Below, piece by piece: positions 16,001 through 22,352 of a stretch of 22,352 nt of DNA. The number at the start of each line of letters is the position of its first letter. Positions within the stretch are counted from its first letter, which is position 1. The stretch is from JANQKX01 sp039028695 (GTDB lineage Bacteria; Pseudomonadota; Alphaproteobacteria; Kiloniellales; Kiloniellaceae): contig JBCCHN010000081.1 in NCBI GenBank assembly GCA_039028695.1, positions 1 through 22,352 of the forward strand. Reading direction: 5' to 3'. The translations under genes were made by a program, and so were the position numbers. Under the pieces are notes generated by a model. It was not told the DNA's origin, did no database searches, and saw nothing but the letters and a program-made list of their open reading frames with translations.

Positions 16001-16027
16001 CCGGCTGTCGCCCCCCGCGACAGCCGG
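16001..16027 (-). other. Perfect 11-bp stem-loop after rpsI
   Basis: CCGGCTGTCGC (16001-16011) and GCGACAGCCGG (16017-16027) form a perfect stem with a 5-nt loop, 22 bp after the rpsI stop and 12 bp before the terminator. It has no T-tract, so it may protect the mRNA 3' end or act with the terminator. Confidence 0.7.
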
Positions 16028-16048
16028 AATAGCATAAGAGGCTCGCCC

Positions 16049-16540
16049 TTAACGCTTGGAGAACTGATAGCTGCGGCGCGCTTTACGGCGACCGTACTTT
16101 TTCCGTTCGACCATACGAGAGTCCCGCGTCAGGAAACCACCCGATTTCAACACAGGACGCAATTCCGGCTCATAGTTCACCAGGGCCTTAGAGATGCCGT
16201 GGCGCACCGCACCGGCCTGCCCCGATAGGCCGCCACCGGAAACCGTGCAGGTCACATCGAACTGGTTCTGCCGACCGGCCACATCAAAGGGCTGGCCCAA
16301 AACCATGCGCAACACCGGACGGGCGAAATAGACTTCTTGGTCGCGGCCATTCACCTGGATGCGGCCACTGCCCGGCTTGATCCAGACCCGGGCCACGGCG
16401 CCTTTCCGCTTACCGGTGGCATAGGAGCGGCCTTGGGCGTCCCGCTTGGGCTCGGCCGGCGCCGCCGATTCTTCCGGCGCAATCCCTGTGGCCTCGGCCA
16501 GGTCCCCCAAATCGCTGAGCGTTTGCGTTTCGTCGGCCAT
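16049..16540 (-). CDS. rpsI: Ribosomal protein S9
   Basis: S9 is a small-subunit protein whose C-terminal tail reaches the P-site tRNA. The family core is clear: YATGKRKGAVARVWIKPGSG, INGR-like VNGRDQEVYF, GGGLSGQAGAVRHGISKAL and the closing KYGRRKARRSYQFSKR, with the basic tail ending in the conserved SKR. At 163 residues it is about 30 longer than the E. coli protein because of an acidic Ala/Glu-rich N-terminal extension, a feature I associate with alphaproteobacterial S9. It starts 3 bp after the rplM stop codon, so the two are translated from one message. Confidence 0.98.
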   Translation of the reverse strand: MADETQTLSDLGDLAEATGIAPEESAAPAEPKRDAQGRSYATGKRKGAVARVWIKPGSGRIQVNGRDQEVYFARPVLRMVLGQPFDVAGRQNQFDVTCTVSGGGLSGQAGAVRHGISKALVNYEPELRPVLKSGGFLTRDSRMVERKKYGRRKARRSYQFSKR

Positions 16541-16543
16541 GTC

Positions 16544-17008
16544 TTAGGCGCTCCTTTTATTCTTGGGATTCTGCGCGCCGAAGTCATAGACCTCGGGCTG
16601 CTGGGCCTCGTGGGGATGCTCGGACCCCGCATAGACCCGAAGATTCTTCAGTTGCTGCCGGCCAAGGGGACCCCGGTCCAGCATGCGGCCAACCGCCTTT
16701 TCGATCACTCGTTCCGGGAACTTGCCTTCAAGGATCTGACCGGCGGTGCGCTGCTTGATGCCGCCCGGATAACCGGTGTGCCAGTAATAGATCTTGTCGG
16801 CGGTCTTCTTGCCGGTAAGCGCTACCTTTTCCGCGTTGATCACAATGACATTGTCACCGCAGTCCATGTGAGGCGTAAAAGTCGGCTTGGTTTTACCGCG
16901 CAGGATCAAAGCGATCTGAGCGGCCAGGCGGCCGAGAACCAGGTTCTCCGCATCGATCAGAATCCACTTCTTCTCGATGTCAGCCGGCCGGGCTTGGTAG
17001 GTTTTCAT
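16544..17008 (-). CDS. rplM: Ribosomal protein L13
   Basis: L13 is an early-assembling large-subunit protein. The signatures are WILIDAENLVLGRLAAQIA, HMDCGDNVIVINAEKVALTG, KIYYWHTGYPGG and the family pattern near 115-140 with RGPLGRQQLKNLRVYAG and SEHPHEAQQP. Length (154 residues) is normal. The start is 60 bp downstream of a strong promoter-like pair with a terminator-like hairpin in between. In E. coli the rplM-rpsI operon is autoregulated by L13; whether that holds here is not shown. The ribosome binding site is weak (TAGGCG about 10 nt upstream). Confidence 0.98.
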   Translation of the reverse strand: MKTYQARPADIEKKWILIDAENLVLGRLAAQIALILRGKTKPTFTPHMDCGDNVIVINAEKVALTGKKTADKIYYWHTGYPGGIKQRTAGQILEGKFPERVIEKAVGRMLDRGPLGRQQLKNLRVYAGSEHPHEAQQPEVYDFGAQNPKNKRSA

Positions 17009-17035
17009 GACGGAAATCGCCTAACGTCTAAAGGA

Positions 17036-17064
17036 AAGAAAAAAGCGGGAGCGACGGCCCCCAC
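17036..17064 (-). terminator. Terminator-like hairpin in the rplM leader (possible attenuator)
   Basis: On the minus strand GTGGGGG (17064-17058) pairs with CTCCCGC (17051-17045), with two G-T wobbles, around loop CCGTCG, and is followed directly by TTTTTTCTT (17044-17036). It lies between the promoter at 17076-17104 and the rplM start codon at 17008, which is where an attenuator would be. No competing antiterminator helix has been worked out. Confidence 0.5.
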
Positions 17065-17075
17065 CTGCGCCGCGG

Positions 17076-17104
17076 TTTCTAAGGGGCGGCGGCCCGCCTG
17101 TCAA
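17076..17104 (-). promoter_or_regulatory. Promoter of rplM-rpsI
   Basis: On the minus strand a perfect -35 TTGACA (17104-17099) is separated by exactly 17 bp from -10 TAGAAA (17081-17076). The predicted start is near 17069, giving a leader of about 60 nt. Confidence 0.7.
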
Positions 17105-17116
17105 TTGGAAAAAGAC

Positions 17117-17132
17117 ATAGATTTCAATCTAT
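17117..17132. promoter_or_regulatory. Perfect dyad ATAGATT-TC-AATCTAT
   Basis: A 7-bp inverted repeat with a 2-bp spacer lies 12 bp upstream of the rplM -35 element and downstream of the thioesterase gene. Its size suits a dimeric DNA-binding protein; it could also end thioesterase transcription weakly. Confidence 0.4.
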
Positions 17133-17140
17133 TTGAATAT

Positions 17141-17158
17141 GCGGTATTATAATACCGC
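17141..17158. promoter_or_regulatory. Perfect 18-bp palindrome
   Basis: GCGGTATTATAATACCGC is fully self-complementary. It lies between the thioesterase stop and the rplM promoter, 25 bp centre to centre from the dyad at 17117-17132. As RNA it would form a 7-bp stem with a TATA loop, without a T-tract, so a protein-binding site is as likely as a terminator. Confidence 0.45.
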
Positions 17159-17213
17159 TCAATTAACGCCTTGTCTTTAAACGAATTAAATTATCGGGGA
17201 GTCCTGCCGGATT

Positions 17214-17663
17214 TCACCCCTCGGATTTAGCTGGCGGCACCGAGTAGGTGCCAGTGACGTGGGCCACCAAAAGGGGCTCGTCCTCCTCTTCCCCATCCGA
17301 ATAAATCCAGACCTCGCCTACCATTAAACGCTTGCCATGCTTGATGATTTTGCTTTCGGCCGACAGCCCGCCCACCTTGGGCCGGTTGAGGAAATTAACC
17401 GACAGATTGGTGGTGACAGCCAAGGGCACATCGCCGATCGCCCCCAGGACCGCGCCATAGAGCGCGAAATCCGCCAGGGCCATTTGGGCGGGCCCGCTGA
17501 TGGTGCCGCCAGGTCGAATGTGGTGCTCATCCGCGTGCATTCCCACCCGCGCCCTGCCAAATCCGATCTCCCGCACGTCAAAGCCATAGAGCTGAAAAAA
17601 GGGGGCCTCTTCCCTGCAAATTCGCTCAAAAGCGGCTATGGATATGCGTGGCTCTTGTCCCAT
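17214..17663 (-). CDS. PaaI-family hotdog thioesterase
   Basis: The 149-residue protein has the PaaI-type hotdog fold: the segment HHIRPGGTISGPAQMALADF contains the H-x-x-P-G-G-x-x-x-G pattern followed by the long central helix ending in the conserved Asp (LADFALYG), and the strand LSVNFLNRPKVGG matches the family's NFLRP segment. Relatives hydrolyse acyl-CoA thioesters, often aryl or hydroxyphenylacetyl; the substrate here is unknown. AAGGA lies 9 nt before the ATG. It is divergent from the crotonase operon with 130 bp between, and runs toward rplM. Adjacent genes for a thioesterase, a crotonase and a CoA-binding protein suggest CoA-linked metabolism, but this is inference. Confidence 0.9.
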   Translation of the reverse strand: MGQEPRISIAAFERICREEAPFFQLYGFDVREIGFGRARVGMHADEHHIRPGGTISGPAQMALADFALYGAVLGAIGDVPLAVTTNLSVNFLNRPKVGGLSAESKIIKHGKRLMVGEVWIYSDGEEEDEPLLVAHVTGTYSVPPAKSEG

Positions 17664-17677
17664 TGCATGCGATCCTT

Positions 17678-17706
17678 TTGACAGGGCTTGCCCTGATGGC
17701 TATTTC
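17678..17706 (+). promoter_or_regulatory. Promoter of the crotonase-mscS-CoA-binding-metY operon with internal dyad
   Basis: Perfect -35 TTGACA (17678-17683) and -10 TATTTC (17701-17706) are 17 bp apart. Within and overlapping the spacer is the perfect dyad CAGGGC-TT-GCCCTG (17682-17695), a likely operator for a repressor that would block polymerase. The predicted start is near 17713, leaving about 80 nt of leader before the ATG at 17794. Confidence 0.6.
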
Positions 17707-17793
17707 AAACAGGTGCGGCACAAGCCCCTAGCATCTTTTGCCCGCACAAACCAGTTCACCGCCTCCCAGTTCATCGCTGCGACAGAGCCCAAA

Positions 17794-18597
17794 ATGTCAA
17801 CTGCCACCGCCAGCCCTCAATCCGATCCCCTAGTGCTTCGGCATCAAGATCAAGGGATCGCCCATCTCGTTTTGAACCGGCCCACCGCCTACAACGCCCT
17901 GTCCTTGGACCTGATGGGCCAGTTGCTGGACAATCTCGCCACCATTGCGCAAGACCGTGCGGTCAAAGCCGTGATTATCCGCGGCAACGGCAAGGGTTTT
18001 TGCGCCGGTCACGATCTAAAAGAAATTCGCAGCGGGGATGGTCGCCCCTTCTTCGAACAGGTTTTCGATCTGTGCAGTCGCTTGATGACCGCGGTGGTGC
18101 GCCTGCCCCAACCCGTCATCGCCCAGGTGCACGGCATCGCCACCGCCGCCGGCTGTCAACTGGTGGCCAGTTGCGACCTGGCCATCGCCGCCGAGACGAC
18201 GCGTTTTGCCACACCGGGGGTCAATATCGGCTTGTTCTGCTCCACCCCCATGGTGGCTCTGTCCCGGGCGGTAGGCCGCAAGCGGGCCATGGAAATGCTT
18301 TTGACCGGCGAAATGATTTCCGCCGCCGACGCTGTCCAAGCCGGCCTGATCAACCGGGCCGTCCCTTTAGATCAATTAGACGCGGCGGTTTTGGAGCTGG
18401 CCGGCAAAATCACCTCCAAATCTCCTTTGACATTGCGCATCGGCAAGGAAGCCTTTTACCGTCAGATCGAATTGGATCTGGACAGTGCCTATCGCTATGC
18501 CAGCGAAGTGATGGTGACCAACATGCTGGCACGAGATGCGGAGGAAGGCGTCGACGCCTTTCTCGAAAAACGCCAACCGCAATGGGAAGATCAGTGA
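17794..18597 (+). CDS. Enoyl-CoA hydratase/isomerase family protein (ECHDC3-like)
   Basis: The 267-residue protein has a crotonase fold: HLVLNRPTAYNALSLDLM, the oxyanion-hole segment GNGKGFCAGHDLKEI at ~65-78 and VHGIATAAGCQLVASCDLAI at ~113-131. It resembles the ECHDC3-like subgroup by GFCAGHDLKE and NIGLFCSTPMVALSRAVGRK. In canonical enoyl-CoA hydratases two glutamates add and remove water (rat E144, E164). Aligning the CxLxxxCD and FxxP landmarks, these positions are Q122 and G142 here, so ordinary hydratase chemistry is doubtful. The ATG at 17794 is chosen; the frame is open up to 17638, but that would overlap the thioesterase gene, and the promoter lies between. It heads a four-gene operon, 34 bp before mscS. 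Confidence 0.92.
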   Translation: MSTATASPQSDPLVLRHQDQGIAHLVLNRPTAYNALSLDLMGQLLDNLATIAQDRAVKAVIIRGNGKGFCAGHDLKEIRSGDGRPFFEQVFDLCSRLMTAVVRLPQPVIAQVHGIATAAGCQLVASCDLAIAAETTRFATPGVNIGLFCSTPMVALSRAVGRKRAMEMLLTGEMISAADAVQAGLINRAVPLDQLDAAVLELAGKITSKSPLTLRIGKEAFYRQIELDLDSAYRYASEVMVTNMLARDAEEGVDAFLEKRQPQWEDQ

Positions 18598-18631
18598 CAA
18601 AGAGGGTCCTCCAGACGAGAGGACAAGTAAC

Positions 18632-19792
18632 TTGAACGAGCAAATGCAAAATTTTGAGGATTTTTGGGCCTTAGTGGTGGATGTCTGGCACCAGGGCTTC
18701 TTGGGGATTGAGCTCGGGCGCATTCTGGGTGCACTAGGCATCTTCATTGTCTTTTTAATTTTCCGGAAGCTCTTTACCCGCTTTGCCCTAAGCCGCCTCA
18801 AAGTCTATGCGGAAAAGACCCACTCGCGGATTGACGACGCCCTCATAAACGCCATGAGCGACCCCATTCGCTTCATCCCGGTGGTGATGGGTTTCTTTTT
18901 TGCGAGTGAATACCTCCAGCTCAACGAAGAATTTCAGGCAATCGCCGACAATATTACCCGCTCGCTGATCGTCTTTACCCTGTTTTGGTGCTTTTTCGCG
19001 GCCGTGGAGCCCCTCTCCTTTCTCTTTTCAAAGTTGGAAAAGATTTTCAGCCGGCCCATGGTGGATTGGCTGGTCAAGACCATCAAAGCTGCCTTCATCT
19101 TTTTGGGCGCCGCGACGATTTTGGAACTTTGGGGAATCAAGGTGGGGCCCATCCTGGCCGGCTTGGGCCTCTTTGGCGTGGCAGTGGCCTTGGGCGCCCA
19201 GGACCTTTTTAAGAACCTGATTGCCGGTGTGTTGATCCTAGCGGAAAAGCGATTTGCCCCTGGTGACTGGATCAAGGTGGACGGGGTGGTGGAAGGCACG
19301 GTGGAAAACATCGGCTTCCGCTCCACGGTCATCCGCCGCTTCGACATGGCCCCCGTCTATGTGCCCAACTCCAAACTCTCCGACGATGCGGTGACCAATT
19401 TCAGCTCCATGACCTACCGCCGCATCTATTGGACCATTGGCGTGGTCTATGGCACCAGCGTTCCCCAACTCCGTCAGATCCGCGACGGCATCGACAAGTA
19501 TGTCAGCGAAAACCAGGCCTTTGTGCCCGCCGACCAGGCCTCGACCTTCGTGCGCATCGACGCCTTCAACGACTCTTCCATCGACATCATGCTCTATTGC
19601 TTCACGCGCACAACGAACTGGGGTGAGTGGTTGGAGATTAAGGAAACTCTGGCCTACGAAATAAAAAACATCGTCGAAGGCGCCGGCAGCTCCTTCGCCT
19701 TTCCCAGCCGCTCTCTCTATTTGGAGAGTGTGCCCGGCGATGCGCCGGAGGCTTTTCAGCCACCGGGCCAAGAAGATGCGACACAGCAATGA
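18632..19792 (+). CDS. MscS-family mechanosensitive channel
   Basis: The ~386-residue protein has four likely membrane segments (~ILGALGIFIVFLIF, ~FIPVVMGFFFASEYL, ~SLIVFTLFWCFFAAVEPLSF, ~AAFIFLGAATILELWGI) and the pore-lining helix VGPILAGLGLFGVAVALGAQ. The beta domain follows: LIAGVLILAEKRFAPGDWIKVDG, GTVENIGFRSTVIRR and YVPNSKLSDDAVTNFS. MscS channels open with membrane tension and release solutes on hypo-osmotic shock. The start TTG at 18632 has GAGAGGA 8 nt upstream and is preferred to an in-frame ATG at 18644; the frame is open up to 18536 but overlaps the crotonase. Its position inside a CoA/methionine-type operon is unusual, and it overlaps the next gene by 4 bp. Confidence 0.93.
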   Translation: MNEQMQNFEDFWALVVDVWHQGFLGIELGRILGALGIFIVFLIFRKLFTRFALSRLKVYAEKTHSRIDDALINAMSDPIRFIPVVMGFFFASEYLQLNEEFQAIADNITRSLIVFTLFWCFFAAVEPLSFLFSKLEKIFSRPMVDWLVKTIKAAFIFLGAATILELWGIKVGPILAGLGLFGVAVALGAQDLFKNLIAGVLILAEKRFAPGDWIKVDGVVEGTVENIGFRSTVIRRFDMAPVYVPNSKLSDDAVTNFSSMTYRRIYWTIGVVYGTSVPQLRQIRDGIDKYVSENQAFVPADQASTFVRIDAFNDSSIDIMLYCFTRTTNWGEWLEIKETLAYEIKNIVEGAGSSFAFPSRSLYLESVPGDAPEAFQPPGQEDATQQ

Positions 19793-20286
19793 CCGAGACC
19801 TATAGCAACGCTTTTTTGCTCAATCTTCTCCATTCCGTGCAGACCATCGCCATGGTCGGTGCTTCTCCTAATTGGAACCGGCCCAGTTATTTTGCCATGA
19901 AGTATCTTCAGGCCAAGGGCTATCGGGTGATCCCCGTGAATCCCCGCGCCGCCGGTGAGACCATCTTGGGGGAGCTGACCTACGCCAGCCTTTCCGATGT
20001 TCCGAGTCCCATCGACATGGTCGATATATTCCGCAATTCCGAGGCGGCGGGCCCCATTACCGACGAGGCTATCGGGATTGCCAAGGAAAAGGGCATTCGC
20101 GTGATCTGGATGCAGCTTGGTGTCATCAACGAAGCCGCCGCCGGGCGGGCCCGAGCCGCCGGTCTTGAGGTGGTGATGGACCGCTGCCCCAAGATCGAAT
20201 TCGGCCGCCTGCACAGTGAACTGTCCTGGGGCGGCTTTAATTCAGGCGTCATCACCGCCAAGCGCCAAAGGCTAAAGTCTGCATGA
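19789..20286 (+). CDS. CoA-binding domain protein (YccU-type)
   Basis: The 165-residue protein is a single CoA-binding Rossmann domain, with IAMVGASPNWNRPSYFAMKYL, GYRVIPVNP, DMVDIFRNSEAAG and IWMQLGVINEAAAGRARAAG, the last including the conserved RCPKIE segment that follows. Family members bind CoA or short acyl-CoA; no catalytic activity is established. Its ATG overlaps the mscS stop codon by 4 bp (ATGA) and its own stop overlaps the metY ATG likewise, so translation of these genes is coupled. Such CoA-binding genes beside sulfhydrylase genes are familiar in Alphaproteobacteria (recollection, not searched). Confidence 0.93.
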   Translation: MTETYSNAFLLNLLHSVQTIAMVGASPNWNRPSYFAMKYLQAKGYRVIPVNPRAAGETILGELTYASLSDVPSPIDMVDIFRNSEAAGPITDEAIGIAKEKGIRVIWMQLGVINEAAAGRARAAGLEVVMDRCPKIEFGRLHSELSWGGFNSGVITAKRQRLKSA

Positions 20287-21593
20287 GCGAAAACGAGAAA
20301 GACCCGGCGAGCAGAGAGACCTTCGGTTTCGAGACCCGCATGATCCACGCCGGCGCCCAGCCCGAGCCGGTGACCGGCGCCCGACAAACGCCCATCTATC
20401 AGAACACCTCCTACGTCTTTCATGATGTGGAGCACGCCGCGTCCCTCTTTAACCTGCAGACTTTCGGCTTTATCTATTCCCGATTGACCAATCCCACCGT
20501 CGCGGTTTTGGAGGAACGCCTGGCCAGCCTGGAAGGAGGCCGGGGCGCCACCTGCTGTGCGTCCGGCCACGCGGCCCAGATCCTGACCTTTTTTGCCTTT
20601 ATGGAACCGGGAGATTCCTTCATCGCTTCCAACCGGCTTTATGGCGGCTCCATCACCCAGTTCGGCAAGACCTTCAAGAAATTCGACTGGCATGTAACCT
20701 TCGTGGACGTGGATGACCCAGACCAAGTCCACGCCGCCATCACACCCACCTGCAAGGCCATCTTCGTGGAGAGCCTGGCCAACCCGGGCGGTGTAGTCAG
20801 CGATATAGAGGCCCTGGCCGTCGTTGCCCACGACGCGGGCATTCCCCTCATCGTCGACAACACTATGGCGACCCCTTTTCTATGCCAACCCTTTCAATGG
20901 GGGGCTGATCTAGTGGTCCACTCTACCACCAAGTTCTTATCGGGCAACGGCACCTCAGTGGGCGGCAGCGTGGTGGACAGCGGCAAGTTCGACTGGTCGC
21001 AAAATAAAAAGTTCGCCGGCCTAACTGAGCCGGAACCCGCCTACCACGGTCTGTCATTCTATGAGACTTTCGGGGACATGGCATTTACCACCCATGCCCA
21101 CGCGGTGGGCTTGCGGGACCTGGGGCCCACGATGGCTCCCATGAACGCCTTCCAAACCCTTTTAGGAATTGAGACTCTCAGCCTGCGCATGGAACGCCAT
21201 TGCAGCAATGCCAGCACCGTTGCTGAATTCTTGGAGGCCCATCCCGCGGTCGCCTGGGTGTCCTGCGCCGCCCTGCCCTCCAGCCCTTATCATGGCCTTG
21301 CCCAGAAGTATCTGCCTCGCGGCGCGGGATCGGTTTTCACCTTCGGCCTTCGAGGCGGCTTTGAAGCGGGCGTGAAGCTGGTGGAAAATGTGAATCTCTT
21401 TTCCCATCTTGCCAATATCGGGGACAGCCGTTCACTTATTCTCCATCCGGCCTCGACCACCCATCGCCAACTCACTGAAGAGCAACAGACCGCCGCCGGT
21501 GCCGGACCCGACGTCATCCGTCTATCGGTTGGCCTGGAAACCGTACAAGACCTGATCGCCGATTTGGATCAAGCATTGGCCGGGGTCGGCTAG
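20283..21593 (+). CDS. metY: O-acetylhomoserine sulfhydrylase (Cys/Met metabolism PLP enzyme)
   Basis: It joins O-acetylhomoserine with sulfide (or methanethiol) to form homocysteine (or methionine), the direct sulfhydrylation route. The 436-residue length fits MetY rather than the ~380-residue cystathionine synthases. The PLP-binding lysine is K217 in VVHSTTKFLSGNG; other family segments are QNTSYVFHDVEHAASLFNL, YSRLTNPTVAVLEERLASLE, FVESLANPGG, VDNTMATPFLCQPFQWGAD, and the C-terminal IRLSVGLETVQDLIADL. The start ATG overlaps the previous gene by 4 bp (ATGA). No SAM-II riboswitch is seen before the operon, and the acetyltransferase that supplies the substrate is not in the window. Close relatives can use other substrates, so the exact specificity is inferred. 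Confidence 0.94.
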   Translation: MSENEKDPASRETFGFETRMIHAGAQPEPVTGARQTPIYQNTSYVFHDVEHAASLFNLQTFGFIYSRLTNPTVAVLEERLASLEGGRGATCCASGHAAQILTFFAFMEPGDSFIASNRLYGGSITQFGKTFKKFDWHVTFVDVDDPDQVHAAITPTCKAIFVESLANPGGVVSDIEALAVVAHDAGIPLIVDNTMATPFLCQPFQWGADLVVHSTTKFLSGNGTSVGGSVVDSGKFDWSQNKKFAGLTEPEPAYHGLSFYETFGDMAFTTHAHAVGLRDLGPTMAPMNAFQTLLGIETLSLRMERHCSNASTVAEFLEAHPAVAWVSCAALPSSPYHGLAQKYLPRGAGSVFTFGLRGGFEAGVKLVENVNLFSHLANIGDSRSLILHPASTTHRQLTEEQQTAAGAGPDVIRLSVGLETVQDLIADLDQALAGVG

Positions 21594-21601
21594 CCCACTG
21601 G

Positions 21602-22066
21602 TCAAACCGATCCGGGCGCCCGCATGATATAGGCTGTCTTCTCTTCACCTGAAAAGCCGCAAGCACGGTAAAAGGAATGGGTATTCTCACGCTTGGATCC
21701 AGTCATCAACATTACCTTATAACAGCCCACCACCCACGCCACCTCTATGGCATGCGTCATGACCGCCTTGCCATAGCCCCGCCGCCGGGAGGATTGGCAA
21801 GTGATGACATTCTCGATGACGCCATAAGGCGCAGCCCCACGCGATAGATTGGGAATAATGTTCAGATAGCAACTCGCCATCAGGGACCCATCCACCGCCT
21901 CCAACACGAAAAGGCGGAGCCATGGACTTTCCAGAATTTGCGCGAAGACCCGGCGATGAGCCGGACCAAAGGTTGGATCATTCTCATGCAATTGCTCATG
22001 GAGCGCCTTGAGGCTTTCGTAGTCAGCCTCAACCGCGTCCCTAATGGTAACTTCGCGCAAGACCAT
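21602..22066 (-). CDS. GNAT-family N-acetyltransferase
   Basis: The 154-residue protein is a single GNAT domain. Motif A, IENVITCQSSRRRGYGKAVM, carries the acetyl-CoA-binding RxxGYGK loop, and HSFYRACGF matches the C-terminal motif B. The N-terminus begins IRDAVEADYESLKALHEQLH. The acceptor (small molecule or protein) cannot be read from sequence. The start at 22066 has AAAGGA just upstream. It is convergent with metY, with 8 bp between stop codons, and divergent from the gene at 22190. Confidence 0.9.
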   Translation of the reverse strand: MVLREVTIRDAVEADYESLKALHEQLHENDPTFGPAHRRVFAQILESPWLRLFVLEAVDGSLMASCYLNIIPNLSRGAAPYGVIENVITCQSSRRRGYGKAVMTHAIEVAWVVGCYKVMLMTGSKRENTHSFYRACGFSGEEKTAYIMRAPGSV

Positions 22067-22125
22067 CGTCCTTTCAGTGGCCAGCTGGCATAAGTAGAAT
22101 AAAAAATTTCATTCGATACTTCTGG

Positions 22126-22156
22126 AAATATAGATATTTATTTCTTATGGTATAAT
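22126..22156 (+). promoter_or_regulatory. Extended -10 promoter with upstream dyad
   Basis: TGGTATAAT (22148-22156) is a consensus extended -10 element, which may work with a poor -35. Just upstream, AAATAT-AG-ATATTT (22126-22139) is a perfect dyad that could bind a metal-sensing repressor of the ArsR type. No repressor gene is visible in the window. Confidence 0.5.
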
Positions 22157-22189
22157 TCAAAGCTTAATTCGAAAGGACTCTTAGAGCCA

Positions 22190-22352
22190 TGAGCAAGCTT
22201 CACGTCAGCCTTTATGTGCCCGATCTCCATCATGGGATCCGTTACTATAGCAAGCTTTTTGGCGCCACACCGACTCGGGAAAAGGACGGTTATGCCCAAT
22301 GGCTCTTGGACGACCCCAGCCTCAATTTCGTCATCGAGGAAAGTGCGCGTCA
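22190..22352 (+). CDS. ArsI/CadI-like VOC metalloenzyme, N-terminal fragment
   Basis: The first 54 codons read MSKLHVSLYVPDLHHGIRYY, then SKLFGATPTREKDGYAQWLL, then DDPSLNFVIEESAR; the gene continues beyond the right edge. The opening strand-helix-strand pattern and the spacing of HVSL, DL, YSKLFG, GYAQWLLDDPSLNF match the ArsI/CadI group of vicinal-oxygen-chelate enzymes, which contains the organoarsenical C-As lyase ArsI and the cadmium-induced CadI. The first metal ligand, His5 in LHVSL, is present; the cysteine pair of ArsI and later ligands lie beyond the window. A role in arsenic or cadmium response is plausible but not shown. AAGGA lies 13 nt before the ATG. Confidence 0.75.

Overview
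The window reads as chromosome of an alphaproteobacterium, probably Rhodospirillales-like. I infer this from an S9 protein with a long acidic N-terminal extension, a class I PHA synthase, the order hom-glpX-recJ, a PaaI thioesterase beside rplM-rpsI with a crotonase/CoA-binding/O-acetylhomoserine sulfhydrylase operon diverging from it, a DUF1194 protein, and a Flp-type pilin. No database search was possible, so the taxon is an inference. I see no insertion sequence, prophage, integrase or CRISPR array.

Layout. (1) 1-7031 is an accessory-looking stretch with long, often AT-rich gaps and poorly known genes. It holds a JmjC/cupin-type oxygenase running off the left edge, an 87-residue unknown protein, a lone 59-residue Flp pilin, two small lipoproteins, a 386-residue unknown protein with an internal repeat, a small secreted Rap1a-like protein, and a two-helix membrane protein built like a chemoreceptor sensor without a signalling half. 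(2) 7032-7107 is tRNA-Glu(TTC). (3) 7291-13352 is a minus-strand block: secreted DUF1194/VWA protein, recJ, glpX, hom, and an OmpA-like lipoprotein. (4) phaC runs rightward and ends 3 bp from a convergent gamma-carbonic-anhydrase-like gene. (5) rplM-rpsI run leftward from a good sigma70-type promoter, with a terminator-like hairpin in the leader and a strong terminator after rpsI. (6) A PaaI-like thioesterase diverges from a four-gene rightward operon: crotonase, MscS channel, CoA-binding protein, metY. The last two junctions are 4-bp ATGA overlaps. (7) A convergent GNAT acetyltransferase follows, then the start of an ArsI/CadI-like metalloenzyme cut by the right edge.

How they connect. hom makes homoserine and metY converts O-acetylhomoserine to homocysteine, so two steps of methionine synthesis are present; the acetyltransferase between them is not in the window. 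glpX (gluconeogenesis) and phaC (carbon storage) are central carbon functions.

I did not find a clear new multi-gene defence or mobile system. The observations most worth following up are: the crotonase that lacks both classical catalytic glutamates and is co-transcribed with an MscS channel; a perfect dyad inside the spacer of that operon's promoter; the rplM leader with its attenuator-like hairpin and two upstream palindromes; and the unknown 386-residue protein behind an AT-rich inverted-repeat region.
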